Position numbers and translations under genes: made by a program. The notes under the pieces are model-generated. The model did no database searches. It was not told the origin of the DNA and was given only the letters and a program-made list of their open reading frames with translations. From Chryseolinea soli (GTDB lineage: Bacteria; Bacteroidota; Bacteroidia; Cytophagales; Cyclobacteriaceae), in the NCBI RefSeq assembly GCF_003589925.1, contig NZ_CP032382.1:2480001-2544000 (forward strand): DNA of 64,000 nt, given 5' to 3'. This document shows positions 8,544-17,835 of the stretch, one piece after another (within the stretch, counting starts at the first letter, position 1; each line of letters opens with the position of its first letter).

Positions 8544-10466
8544 ATGAAAAAGTCAATCTGGATGCTCGTCGCGCTGTTCGTGGTCTCGGCCGGCTTTATG
8601 GCCCCACCCCAAACCCGCACCATTACTGGTAAGGTCACGGCCGCCACCGGGGGAAGTCCCATCATGGGCGCCACGGTTATATTGAAAGGCTCGGCCAGCG
8701 GAACCACGACTAATGTGGAAGGAAAGTATAGTATAGTGGTGCCGGTAAACGGCGGAACGTTGGTGGTTTCGTTTTTGGGCTACAAAGCTAAGGAGGTGAA
8801 GATTGGTTCGGAAAATATTCTAGACATTAAACTCGATGAGGATATTACCAAGTTACAGGAGCTCGTCGTGAAGGAAGACGAAAAGGCATTGCCGTCAGTT
8901 CATGTAGAGCAGGTGTTGCAAGGCCGGGCGGCGGGAGTACAGATCAGGGGCACGCGTTCGATGCATCGCAATAAGAGTGAAGTAGCGCCCTCGATGGGCT
9001 ATGTAGCTGCAGACTATGAAGAGCAACAATCCCAATGGAACACCGAAGAATACGACGCCATAAACGAAAATATTTTTCACGACGCGTTAAAGAATCCACT
9101 GTCCACTTTTTCGATCGATGTGGATGCCGCTTCCTACAACAACGTGCGTCGCTTCATCAACAATGGCCAGCGCCCTCCGAAAGACGCTGTGCGCATCGAG
9201 GAGATGATCAATTATTTCGACTACGACTATGATCAGCCAAAAGGCGACGACCCCTTTGCCGTGATCACCGAAATATCGACCGCACCCTGGAATGCCAAAC
9301 ACAAACTGGTGCACGTCGGATTGCAGGGAAAGAAAATCCCGACCGACAATCTGCCGCCCTCCAACCTCGTGTTCCTCATCGATGTGTCGGGCTCCATGGA
9401 CGAACCCAACAAGCTTCCGTTGCTGAAAACATCATTCAAAATGTTGGTGGAACAATTACGCGAACAAGATCACGTGGCCATCGTGGTATATGCTGGCGCA
9501 GCGGGATTGGTATTGGAACCCACCTCGGGCGCAGATAAGAAAACGATCATCGCAGCCCTCGACAATCTCCAGGCTGGCGGCTCGACGGCTGGCGGTGCCG
9601 GCATCCAATTGGCCTATGCCACGGCCAAAAAACATTTCAAGGCCGGCGGCAACAACCGCGTGATCCTGGCTACCGACGGCGACTTCAACATCGGCGAATC
9701 CAGCAATGCGTCCATGGAACGTTTGATCGAAGAGAAAAGAAAAGACGGCGTGTTCCTCACCGTGCTGGGCTTTGGCATGGGCAACTACAAAGATTCCAAA
9801 ATGGAGATCCTGTCCGACAAAGGCAATGGCAACTATGCTTACATCGACAACATCACCGAAGCGCGCAAGGTGCTGGTGAATGAATTTGGCGGCACGTTGT
9901 TTGCCATCGCTAAAGATGTGAAGCTTCAACTCGAGTTCAACCCTGCAAAAGTGAAAGCCTACCGTCTTATCGGCTATGAGAACCGCATGCTGAAAAGCGA
10001 AGACTTCAACAACGATAAAAAAGATGCCGGCGAATTGGGCTCAGGCCATACGGTCACTGCTCTTTATGAGATCATCCCCGTGGGCGTGGAGAGCGAGTTC
10101 TACAAAATAGACGATCTGAAATACCAAACTGCGCAGGTAAACAAGTCGGCCAACACTTCCAAAGAATTGCTGACCATCAAACTTCGCTATAAAAAACCTG
10201 ACGAAGACGTGAGCAAGCTCATCGTACACCCCCTGGTGGACGACAACACGCCACTGGCAAAGACCACTGACAATTTCCGCTGGTCGGCTTCGGTGGCTTC
10301 CTTCGGCATGCTGCTGCGCGAATCGGAATATGTCAATCATTTCACATACGACCAAGTGGTACAAATGGCACAGGGTGCCAGGGGCGAGGATAAGGAAGGG
10401 TACCGTATCGAGTTTATCAACATGGTGAAAGCCTTCGGATCAACGGCAAGCTCTGGCCGGCATTAG
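8544..10466 (+). CDS. vWA domain protein (YfbK-like) with CarboxypepD_reg N-terminus
   Basis: A 640-residue exported protein. The ATG at 8544 precedes a clear signal peptide (MKKSIWMLVALFVVSAGFMA); the upstream TTG in frame at 8460 is unlikely. Residues about 26-97 are a CarboxypepD_reg-like domain, followed by a short SusC-like plug signature VLQGRAAGVQIRG (124-136). Then come a YfbK-type N-terminal region (STFSIDVDAASYNNVRRFIN), a vWA domain with the metal-binding DVSGS (280-284) and TDGDFNIGE, and a C-terminal DUF3520-like region. It is divergent from the sigma gene and shares the receptor-like signature with the anti-sigma fusion, suggesting one system. YfbK homologues have no firmly known function. 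A terminator follows at 10530. Confidence 0.88.
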   Translation: MKKSIWMLVALFVVSAGFMAPPQTRTITGKVTAATGGSPIMGATVILKGSASGTTTNVEGKYSIVVPVNGGTLVVSFLGYKAKEVKIGSENILDIKLDEDITKLQELVVKEDEKALPSVHVEQVLQGRAAGVQIRGTRSMHRNKSEVAPSMGYVAADYEEQQSQWNTEEYDAINENIFHDALKNPLSTFSIDVDAASYNNVRRFINNGQRPPKDAVRIEEMINYFDYDYDQPKGDDPFAVITEISTAPWNAKHKLVHVGLQGKKIPTDNLPPSNLVFLIDVSGSMDEPNKLPLLKTSFKMLVEQLREQDHVAIVVYAGAAGLVLEPTSGADKKTIIAALDNLQAGGSTAGGAGIQLAYATAKKHFKAGGNNRVILATDGDFNIGESSNASMERLIEEKRKDGVFLTVLGFGMGNYKDSKMEILSDKGNGNYAYIDNITEARKVLVNEFGGTLFAIAKDVKLQLEFNPAKVKAYRLIGYENRMLKSEDFNNDKKDAGELGSGHTVTALYEIIPVGVESEFYKIDDLKYQTAQVNKSANTSKELLTIKLRYKKPDEDVSKLIVHPLVDDNTPLAKTTDNFRWSASVASFGMLLRESEYVNHFTYDQVVQMAQGARGEDKEGYRIEFINMVKAFGSTASSGRH

Positions 10467-10529
10467 AAGGCGCCATGTTGATTAAATAACTTACCGTTGC
10501 CCTAGCCTATCGTTGCCTGTAACACCCGG

Positions 10530-10570
10530 GCCTGTCTCAAAAGCGCGAGTTTTTTGGACAGGCTTTTTTT
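10530..10570 (+). terminator. Rho-independent terminator after the vWA gene
   Basis: GCCTGTC (10530-10536) pairs with GACAGGC (10557-10563); the stem extends inward through A-T pairs around an interior mismatch, and seven T follow. It separates the vWA gene from the glycosyltransferase starting at 10627. Confidence 0.8.
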
Positions 10571-10626
10571 ATGACGCTTGTTTTAATTGCCGTCAACGCG
10601 GACCTTTGCAGGCATTACTACACCCA

Positions 10627-11862
10627 ATGGTCAACATCAGCGCGGTCATCATCACGTTCAACGAAGAAAAAAGGATCGGCCGTTGCATCGACTCCGTGCG
10701 CAAAGTGGCCGACGAAGTGGTGGTCGTCGATTCATTCTCCCAAGACCGCACACGTGAAATATGCCTGGCGAAAGGCGTCACGTTCGTCGAACATCCCTTC
10801 ACGGGGTTTACGGCACAAAAGAAATTCTCCGTCACGCAAGCTGCCCACCATTATATTTTGGCGCTGGATGCGGATGAATACCTGTCGCCGGAACTGGAAC
10901 AGTCCATCCTCCAGATAAAATCAAACTGGACAGCCGATGCCTACGACTTCAACCGGCTGAATAGTTATGCCGGCAAATGGATAAAGTCCAGCGGTTGGTA
11001 TCCCGACCGCAAGATCCGGTTGTGGGACAGGCGCAAGGGCAATTGGGCCGGTGGCAAAGTCCACGAAACGGTGACGATGCAGTCCGGTGCAAAAAAGGCG
11101 ACGCTAAAAGGAGACCTGTTGCACGAGGCGTATCAAAATGCTTCACAGTTGATCCGCAAAATGCAACTGCAGTATGCCGACCTCTATGCCGAAGAACACG
11201 CCTTTCGCAAAACCGTCACGCCCTTCAAGATCTTCTATAAAACCGTGGCAGCATTCTTCAAAAGCTATGTCTTGAACGGCGGTATTTTTGATGGATACGA
11301 AGGCCTGCTCATCTCGGGTTCAAATGCCAACGGCGTATTCTATAAATATGCCAAGCTGCTCGAGCGCAACCGCTCACTTAAATTGTCACTCATCATCACC
11401 ACCAACGAAACCGCGGCACTTCAGAAAATTTTTCAAAGCCTCAAAACCCAAACCGTTTTGCCCGACGAAGTGGTCACTCAGAAATTGACCGGAGAACAGC
11501 GCGACGTCGTGAAGGCGTATCAGGAAAGTTTGGCGATCTCGTTTGTGCAATCTGATGATGATAACATGCTGAGCGGGGCCACGGAAGAATACGTTTTATG
11601 GATCGAAGGGCCGGCAGATCTTTCCGAAGAAACCATCGCCCTGCACAAACAATACGCCCGGAAAGACAAAGCCCTCGTCGACGGCCGTTCAAAAAAAGGA
11701 ACGATGATCTCTTTTTGGCGGGACGAAGCAGGCGCCGGAGCTCCGGACACAGCAAAGCCTTGGATCGAACATTTGAAACAGCGTTCTGTTTCCTTTTATG
11801 AATTGAAAAAAGGTGTGTGGGGCTACGGCGTCAACCGTACTTCTGCACCGGATATAAACTGA
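10627..11862 (+). CDS. Family 2 glycosyltransferase with a degenerate second GT domain
   Basis: A 411-residue cytoplasmic glycosyltransferase. The ATG at 10627 starts directly at the catalytic domain; the open frame to 10513 would cross the terminator and is rejected. Residues 1-235 resemble the WaaE-like GT2 group that adds sugars to lipopolysaccharide core, with SAVIITFNEEKRIGRCIDS, the VVVVDSFSQDRT nucleotide-binding strand and the metal-binding DADE (81-84). Residues about 250-400 look like a second GT2 domain in decay: SLIITTNETAALQ and LKTQTVLPDEVV match typical GT2 strands, but no second DxD is evident. It is followed after 13 bp by another transferase, suggesting a two-gene envelope-sugar operon. 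Donor and acceptor unknown. Confidence 0.85.
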   Translation: MVNISAVIITFNEEKRIGRCIDSVRKVADEVVVVDSFSQDRTREICLAKGVTFVEHPFTGFTAQKKFSVTQAAHHYILALDADEYLSPELEQSILQIKSNWTADAYDFNRLNSYAGKWIKSSGWYPDRKIRLWDRRKGNWAGGKVHETVTMQSGAKKATLKGDLLHEAYQNASQLIRKMQLQYADLYAEEHAFRKTVTPFKIFYKTVAAFFKSYVLNGGIFDGYEGLLISGSNANGVFYKYAKLLERNRSLKLSLIITTNETAALQKIFQSLKTQTVLPDEVVTQKLTGEQRDVVKAYQESLAISFVQSDDDNMLSGATEEYVLWIEGPADLSEETIALHKQYARKDKALVDGRSKKGTMISFWRDEAGAGAPDTAKPWIEHLKQRSVSFYELKKGVWGYGVNRTSAPDIN

Positions 11863-11875
11863 GCAAGCGAGAGCG

Positions 11876-12778
11876 ATGAATTTACTCTACATAACGTTTG
11901 GCCCCCGACTCGAGATCCACCACCAGGCAGCGTTCTCTATGCTGAGCTTCCTCACGCAAAAAGAGCACGTCCATTCCATAACCCTCATCACCGACGCGCC
12001 CGAATTCTACGGCCATGTCCGCGATCACATCGAATTGATTGCCATCACGCCCGACACTTTGAAGGAATGGCGGGGTCCGCATGATTTTTTCTGGCGCATC
12101 AAGATCAAAGCCCTCGAACACCTCGCCCTGAAGTTGGGTGAGAAGCCCATGGTTTATCTTGACACCGATACGTTTTTATTTGGCGACGGTGCCGCCCTGG
12201 CCAAGCGCCTGAGCACGGAATCTTTCATGCACGAGAATGAAGGTGCGCTGGCAACGCTCAAAACAAAAACAGAACGACGCATGGCCGCCCAAATCGTGGG
12301 CAAGGCATTTGGTGGTGTGACGATCCGCGGCGATCATGCCATGTGGAATGCCGGCGTGGTGGCGGTGCCCGGCACAAATAATTTGAAGGCAATTCAACTG
12401 GCGCTTGCCATTTGCGATGATATGTGCGCCGCCGATGTGGAGCGCCGGCTGGTAGAACAATTTGCCCTTGCGGTGGCGCTCGCCGAAAGTTATCCCTTGC
12501 ATGCCGGTGCCGATTTCATCGGACACTATTGGGGAAACAAGGCGGGATGGAACGAAGTGATCACAAAATTTTTTGTAGAAAGTTATCTACGAAAATCAAC
12601 CCTCGACAAAGAGCTCGAGGCCCTTCGCACATTCGACTTTTTCAGTGAGCCGCTGCGCACACGACGGAGCAGTGCACATGCCCGCTGGGTTAGGATGCTG
12701 GATGGTCTGTACCCACCCAAAGGGGTCGTTTACGTCACGCAACCGGAAGGGGATGTAAACCGGAAAAAAGGGAGATAA
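11876..12778 (+). CDS. Putative glycosyltransferase (GT-A type, DxD motif)
   Basis: A 300-residue protein with no signal or membrane segment. The N-terminal half has a GT-A-like alternating pattern (MNLLYITFGPR, VHSITLITDAPE) and a clear metal-binding motif in MVYLDTDTFLF at about residues 84-94. A later MWNAGVVAVPG segment resembles the acceptor-side strand of GT8-like enzymes. It directly follows the GT2 gene and probably acts in the same polysaccharide or LPS pathway. The family assignment rests on the DxD context; substrates cannot be read. Confidence 0.65.
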   Translation: MNLLYITFGPRLEIHHQAAFSMLSFLTQKEHVHSITLITDAPEFYGHVRDHIELIAITPDTLKEWRGPHDFFWRIKIKALEHLALKLGEKPMVYLDTDTFLFGDGAALAKRLSTESFMHENEGALATLKTKTERRMAAQIVGKAFGGVTIRGDHAMWNAGVVAVPGTNNLKAIQLALAICDDMCAADVERRLVEQFALAVALAESYPLHAGADFIGHYWGNKAGWNEVITKFFVESYLRKSTLDKELEALRTFDFFSEPLRTRRSSAHARWVRMLDGLYPPKGVVYVTQPEGDVNRKKGR

Positions 12779-12800
12779 ACGGAGGGTTTCGGCCACTGGA

Positions 12801-12832
12801 TTGCAGAATCGTATTTTTTAGGACTATCTTTT
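12801..12832 (+). promoter_or_regulatory. Candidate Bacteroidota promoter for the sigma/anti-sigma/gmk cluster
   Basis: TTG (12801-12803), a 21-base spacer, then TATCTTTT (12825-12832), one mismatch from TAnnTTTG. It lies 19 bp before the ATG of the sigma gene at 12851. Motif match only. Confidence 0.4.
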
Positions 12833-12850
12833 TACTATTTTTAGGCCCAC

Positions 12851-13441
12851 ATGGAACTAGAAGAGGCCCCGAAACAGCATTACTCAGAGGAGGAGAAACA
12901 AAACATCTTCAACAATGAGTTTATGCCCCATATACATTCAATGTACAACTTTGGTTACCGGCTCACGCTGGACCAGGACGATTCGAAAGACCTGGTGCAG
13001 GACACGTACCTGAAGGCCTATCGATTCATTGAATCTTTTCAGAAAGGAACTAACGCGAAGGCATGGCTGTTTCGAATTTTAAAAAACAGCTTCATTAATG
13101 ACTACCGGAAGAAGAGTAAGGAGCCTTCGAAGGTAGACTACCAGGAGGTTGAGACGTATTATAACTCCGAAGAGGTTGACCGGCAAATAACGCCCGATCT
13201 GCGTGTGGAGGCGCTGAAAGATATGATCGGCGATGAGATATCAAATGCCCTCAACGCGCTCGACGTAGATTTCAGAACTGTGATCATATTATGTGATCTC
13301 GAAGGTTTTAAATATGATGAGATGGCCAAGATACTGGACATCCCCATTGGAACCGTTCGAAGCCGGTTACACCGGGCAAGAAACTTACTGAAAGAAAAAT
13401 TAAGCGAGTACGCGAAACAAATGGGTTATAAAACTACCTGA
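12851..13441 (+). CDS. ECF sigma factor
   Basis: A 196-residue sigma-70 family member. Region 2 (residues about 28-95) shows HIHSMYNFGYRLTLDQDDSK and DLVQDTYLKAYRF; region 4 (about 130-185) contains LCDLEGFKYDEMAKILDIPI followed by GTVRSRLHRARNLL, the DNA-binding helix-turn-helix. The stop is three bases before the anti-sigma gene, which is a zinc-binding type. The pair is followed by gmk and nadD, apparently one transcriptional unit, an arrangement I recall from other Cytophagales. Inducing signal unknown. Confidence 0.93.
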   Translation: MELEEAPKQHYSEEEKQNIFNNEFMPHIHSMYNFGYRLTLDQDDSKDLVQDTYLKAYRFIESFQKGTNAKAWLFRILKNSFINDYRKKSKEPSKVDYQEVETYYNSEEVDRQITPDLRVEALKDMIGDEISNALNALDVDFRTVIILCDLEGFKYDEMAKILDIPIGTVRSRLHRARNLLKEKLSEYAKQMGYKTT

Positions 13442-13444
13442 ACC

Positions 13445-13711
13445 ATGAGTAATTCCGATCAGAGTCATATGAAGCAAGACTGTTCGAACAAACGAGAGTG
13501 TCTGGAGATGTTACAACTCATCCTGGATGGCGAAGCCACCCACGAACAGAAAGAAGAATTTCTCAAGCATCACCTCGACGAATGCTTGCCCTGCTATAAA
13601 AACTATCACCTTGAAATGAAGATCAAGGAGTTGCTCAAATCAAAATGCTGTGGCGGCCAGGCGCCTTCCGACCTGGTGGAGCAAATCAAAAGTAAAATCG
13701 GCGCAGCATAA
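13445..13711 (+). CDS. Zinc-binding anti-sigma factor (ZAS type)
   Basis: An 88-residue soluble protein. The HHLDECLPCYKNYH segment carries the HxxxCxxC signature of zinc-binding anti-sigma proteins, and there is a second Cys pair near the C-terminus (KSKCCGG). It has no transmembrane helix, so it would be a cytoplasmic, possibly redox-responsive, inhibitor of the sigma factor encoded three bases upstream. The partner and mechanism are inferred from position and family. Confidence 0.85.
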   Translation: MSNSDQSHMKQDCSNKRECLEMLQLILDGEATHEQKEEFLKHHLDECLPCYKNYHLEMKIKELLKSKCCGGQAPSDLVEQIKSKIGAA

Positions 13712-13717
13712 TTCCGG

Positions 13718-14281
13718 ATGGCAGGCAAAGCACTCATTTTTTCAGCGCCCTCCGGTTCCGGAAAAACGACAATCGTCAAACATCTTCTTGAAAGCAACCC
13801 CACCCTCGGGTTCTCCATCTCCGCGTCCACACGCGACAAACGGGGACGGACCGAATCGCACGGAAAAGATTATTATTTTCTCACGCCCGAAGAATTCAAA
13901 CACAAGATCGACGCCGATGAATTTATCGAGTGGGAAGAAGTCTACGCCGGCAATTTCTATGGCACCCTCAAGTCCGAGATCGACCGCATCTGGGCCGCGG
14001 GCAAAGACGTGATCTTCGACGTGGACGTGAAAGGCGGATTGAATCTCAAAAAATATTTCGGCGACAAAGCGCTCGCCATCTTTGTTAAAGTGCCATCCAT
14101 CGAAGTGCTCAAGGCCCGCTTGAACGATCGCGGCACCGAAAGCGAAGAAAGCCTCTCACGCCGGCTCTTCAAAGCCAACTTCGAAATGTCGTTTCAGGAT
14201 CAGTTCGATGTCGTGCTCGTCAACGAGCATCTGAATACATCCCTGGCCGAAGCCCAGCGACTGTACGACAACTTCCGCTAG
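13718..14281 (+). CDS. gmk: Guanylate kinase
   Basis: A 187-residue cytosolic enzyme converting GMP and ATP to GDP and ADP. The P-loop is in [18 protein letters not shown] (residues 7-24). The GMP-binding region includes [20 protein letters not shown] and [16 protein letters not shown], both standard for the family. Length is normal. It lies six bases after the anti-sigma gene. Confidence 0.97.
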   Translation: MAGKALIFSAPSGSGKTTIVKHLLESNPTLGFSISASTRDKRGRTESHGKDYYFLTPEEFKHKIDADEFIEWEEVYAGNFYGTLKSEIDRIWAAGKDVIFDVDVKGGLNLKKYFGDKALAIFVKVPSIEVLKARLNDRGTESEESLSRRLFKANFEMSFQDQFDVVLVNEHLNTSLAEAQRLYDNFR

Positions 14282-14363
14282 TTTGCACATCCTGCAAAAG
14301 GCACTAATTTTACAGACATCCTTCCCATACAAAATTTTCCCTTAACCGGAAGGTCGAAACGCT

Positions 14364-14951
14364 ATGAGCGCCACCCAGAAGATTGGACTTTTCTTCGGCT
14401 CCTTCAACCCTATCCATATGGGTCACCTCATCATTGCTAACCTGATGGCAGAAACCAGCGACCTCAAAAAAGTATGGTTCGTGGTGTCACCCCAAAATCC
14501 GCTTAAACCCGCCAAGGGATTGCTCCACGAGTTCGACCGCTATGACATGGTGCGGGCTGCCATTTTCGACAACTATAAATTGGAAGCTTCCGACGTGGAG
14601 TTTCACTTGCCAAAACCCAGCTATACCATCCATACGCTGGTACACCTGAAAGAGAAGCATCCAGACAAAGAATTTCGTATCATCCTGGGCGAGGACAACC
14701 TGGAGAGCTTCACGCGATGGAAGAATTATCAACAAATCCTGGATTATTACGGTTTATACGTTTATCCGCGACCCCACACGCAACTTTCAGAACTCCGGAC
14801 GCATCCTAACGTTACCATGATAGATGCCCCGACCCTCGACATTTCGGCAACTTTTATCCGGAACTGCATCAGAAAAAAACAATCTGTGCGTTACCTTGTT
14901 CCCGACGCGGTGGAGGAGATGATCAGGGTAAAGGGATTTTATCAAGACTAA
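14364..14951 (+). CDS. nadD: Nicotinate-nucleotide adenylyltransferase
   Basis: A 195-residue NAD-biosynthesis enzyme that adenylates nicotinate mononucleotide. The nucleotidyltransferase signature GLFFGSFNPIHMGHLIIA (residues 8-25) holds the HxGH-type motif, and LDISATFIRNCIRKKQSVRY is the C-terminal ISATxIR motif. Length is typical. It lies 82 bp after gmk. Confidence 0.97.
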   Translation: MSATQKIGLFFGSFNPIHMGHLIIANLMAETSDLKKVWFVVSPQNPLKPAKGLLHEFDRYDMVRAAIFDNYKLEASDVEFHLPKPSYTIHTLVHLKEKHPDKEFRIILGEDNLESFTRWKNYQQILDYYGLYVYPRPHTQLSELRTHPNVTMIDAPTLDISATFIRNCIRKKQSVRYLVPDAVEEMIRVKGFYQD

Positions 14952-14972
14952 TCAAATCACGAAACCGGCGCT

Positions 14973-17708
14973 ATGCGTGTTCCAACGTTACCCTATAGGT
15001 TCTCCATCCAGAGAACTCTTTTGTTTTTCTCTTTATTTCTATTCTGTATCGCCGACGCCTTTGGTCTCGGGGGCATCCGCGGCCAGGTAAAAGACGACAA
15101 AGGCGAGCCTCTGCCGTATGCGACTATTTTTGTAAAGCAAACCGGAAGCGGCACCACCACCAACGTGAAAGGCCTCTACGAGATCACGCTCTCGCCGGGA
15201 AAATATGACGTGAGCTTTCAATACCTCAGCCACGAGTCGGTGGTGAAACAAGTTGAGATCGGCGACGACTTCATCGAGGTGAACGTGACCCTGAAAGATC
15301 AGGCCACTCTGCTGGAATCCGTCACCGTGAAGGGTGGCGATGAAGACCCAGCCTACACCATCATGCGCAAAGCCATCGCAAAAGCAAAGTATCACACACA
15401 GGAGATCGACACGTACTCGGCCCGCGTGTACATCAAAGGCACAGGCGTGCTCAAAGACTATCCCTGGCTGGCCAAACGCGCACTGGCCAAGGAAGGCATT
15501 AAGAAGGGCGATGCTTATGTGACCGAGTCGGTAAGCGATATAAAATATACCCGCCCAAAGAAATTCGAAGAAAAAGTCATCTCCATCCGCAGCGACGGCA
15601 ACAGCAACAACACTTCCCCAAACCAATACATTTTTGGAAGCTTCTACGAACCGGAAATAGCCGAAACGATCAGCCCGTTATCACCAAAAGCCTTTTCATA
15701 TTATCGCTTCGAGTACATGGGCACGTTCAAGGACCGCGACTATGAAGTGAGCATGATCAAGGTCATCCCCCGCTCCAAGGGCGACAACGTGATCGACGGC
15801 ACACTGAACATCGTGGAAAACTGGTGGAGCATCCACAGCATGGACATCCACACCGTGAAGCTGGGCATCGACATAAACATCAAAGCGGTTTACGCACCCA
15901 TCGAAGATAAGGCATGGCTCCCCGTGTCGCACCGCTTCATGGTTTCAGGGAAGATTTTTGGCTTTGAATTTGAATACAACTACCTCGCTACCGTAAGCAA
16001 CTACAAGATCAAAATGAACCCCGAATTGTATGTGGAGACTGACAAAATGGAGGTGGTCGACGAGAAGGTAGACAAAGAAGAAGCAAAGAAGGTACAGCAA
16101 AAAGCCCTGGCCGCGCAGAAAAGCAAAGCCGCTGCAAACCAAGCCGCCAACCAGAAGCTGAGCAAGAGTGCCAAAAAAGCCCAGGCCGCCGAGGAACAAT
16201 CCAAGCAACTGCAAGAGCGACTCGCCTCCGGCAAAGAGATCACCCGCAAGGAGTTGAACGGCATGCTCAAAGACTACGAAAAAGCCGAAGCCAAACAAGA
16301 GAAACAACCCGAAGTCCTGTCCGATGTCACGTTCAAGGTAGATAGCATGGCCTATAAAAAAGACTCCACCTATTGGTCGGAAGTCAGACCGGTGCCCCTG
16401 ACCGAACAGGAAGTGAAAGGCTATCACAAGATGGACAGCATGGCGGTGGTGGAACGCAAGAAAGCCGAGGGCGACACGCTGAAAGAGTCAAAACACAAAG
16501 GCTTCCAACCGTGGGATCTTTTGATCGGCGATAGTTATAAAGTCTCCAAACATTCGAATGTAAAAATTCACTTCCCGATGCCGGGATTCAACACGGTGGA
16601 AGGATGGAACCTGGTCTACAAAGTTTCCTATGGCACGGTGCTGCAGGACACCAACAAAACGCGCCTTACCATTACTCCAGCCTTCCGCTATGCCTTTTCA
16701 CGCAAAGTGGCCTCCGGCAACCTCACGTTTGCCCTGCGAAATAAAAAATACAAGTTCGACGTACAGGGTGGCCGTTACATCCAACAATACAATCGCGACG
16801 AACCCATTCTTCCCATCGTCAACGATTTTACCACGCTGCTCCTGGAAAAAAATCTCATGAAGATCTATGAGCGCGAATACGTCGATGTGAATTATACCCG
16901 CCACCTCAATGAATATTTCACCGTCAATACAACCTGGTCGTGGATGAACCGGCGCGAACTTTTCAACAACACGAATTATAAATGGGTCGATCGCGAGAAA
17001 ATCGAAGGCTACACCGCCAACCAGCCCGTGAATGATGAATTGACCGATACGTCTTTCCCGGAACACCAGGCCTTCATTGGTTCTGTGGGGCTTGTGGCCC
17101 GCCCCTGGATAAAATACAACATCCGGAACGGACACAAATCGGAGATCCCCAACTCGTCGCCTTCCTTTATGTTGGACTACCGGCGCGCTTTCGATAACGT
17201 GTTGGGCAGCGACGTGAGCTATGATCAGATCGAATTGGGATTCAAACACCGGTTTAAAGTCGGAGTGCGCGGCACAACCGACATTGCCTTGCGCGCCGGC
17301 TCGTTCCTGAACACCGACAAGATGTATTTCATGGACTACAAACATTTCCTCGGCAACCAAACACCGTTCATCACCAACGACCCCGTGGGCAGCTTCCGGT
17401 TGCTCGACTACTACCGCTACAGCACGGCCGACAAATATTTTGCGGGCAATCTGCATTATCAGTTCCGGAAATTTCTCGTGACCAACATTCCGCTGGTGCG
17501 CCTGGCCGGCATTCGCGAAAATGTGTTTGTCAACTACCTGGCCACCCCCACGTCCAAGAACTACACCGAAGTGGGCTATTCCATCGATGGCATTTTGCGC
17601 ATTTTCCGTTTGGAAGCGGCGGCAGCATTTCAGGATGGGAAATACCTGGATTATGGAATCCGGATTGGCATCACCTCCAATTTCATGGTTTCATTCTCGG
17701 ATCAATAA
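14973..17708 (+). CDS. DUF5686 / CarboxypepD_reg-like outer-membrane protein
   Basis: A 911-residue protein with a signal peptide (LLFFSLFLFCIADAFG). A CarboxypepD_reg-like domain follows (about 33-115: IRGQVKDDKGEPLPYATIFV, GTTTNVKGLYEITL), then a DUF5686-type region. Residues about 370-440 are a Lys/Ala/Gln/Glu-rich low-complexity, probably coiled, insert. The C-terminal 350 residues have alternating aromatic strands (YRFEYMGTF, FRYAFSRKVASGNLTF) consistent with an outer-membrane beta barrel and end in Phe-containing SFSDQ. Such proteins are common in Bacteroidota but uncharacterised. Start 22 bp after nadD. Confidence 0.85.
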   Translation: MRVPTLPYRFSIQRTLLFFSLFLFCIADAFGLGGIRGQVKDDKGEPLPYATIFVKQTGSGTTTNVKGLYEITLSPGKYDVSFQYLSHESVVKQVEIGDDFIEVNVTLKDQATLLESVTVKGGDEDPAYTIMRKAIAKAKYHTQEIDTYSARVYIKGTGVLKDYPWLAKRALAKEGIKKGDAYVTESVSDIKYTRPKKFEEKVISIRSDGNSNNTSPNQYIFGSFYEPEIAETISPLSPKAFSYYRFEYMGTFKDRDYEVSMIKVIPRSKGDNVIDGTLNIVENWWSIHSMDIHTVKLGIDINIKAVYAPIEDKAWLPVSHRFMVSGKIFGFEFEYNYLATVSNYKIKMNPELYVETDKMEVVDEKVDKEEAKKVQQKALAAQKSKAAANQAANQKLSKSAKKAQAAEEQSKQLQERLASGKEITRKELNGMLKDYEKAEAKQEKQPEVLSDVTFKVDSMAYKKDSTYWSEVRPVPLTEQEVKGYHKMDSMAVVERKKAEGDTLKESKHKGFQPWDLLIGDSYKVSKHSNVKIHFPMPGFNTVEGWNLVYKVSYGTVLQDTNKTRLTITPAFRYAFSRKVASGNLTFALRNKKYKFDVQGGRYIQQYNRDEPILPIVNDFTTLLLEKNLMKIYEREYVDVNYTRHLNEYFTVNTTWSWMNRRELFNNTNYKWVDREKIEGYTANQPVNDELTDTSFPEHQAFIGSVGLVARPWIKYNIRNGHKSEIPNSSPSFMLDYRRAFDNVLGSDVSYDQIELGFKHRFKVGVRGTTDIALRAGSFLNTDKMYFMDYKHFLGNQTPFITNDPVGSFRLLDYYRYSTADKYFAGNLHYQFRKFLVTNIPLVRLAGIRENVFVNYLATPTSKNYTEVGYSIDGILRIFRLEAAAAFQDGKYLDYGIRIGITSNFMVSFSDQ

Positions 17709-17835
17709 CGGGATTCGTCGAAAAATAGGGTGAAAGGCATGTGCGTGATGGTTTCGGTCGAACATTATATGGGGGGTATTGCGTTTGATCAGTATCTTGG
17801 GTCTCCAAATTTTTCCGGGATAACGTGCAGCGCAG

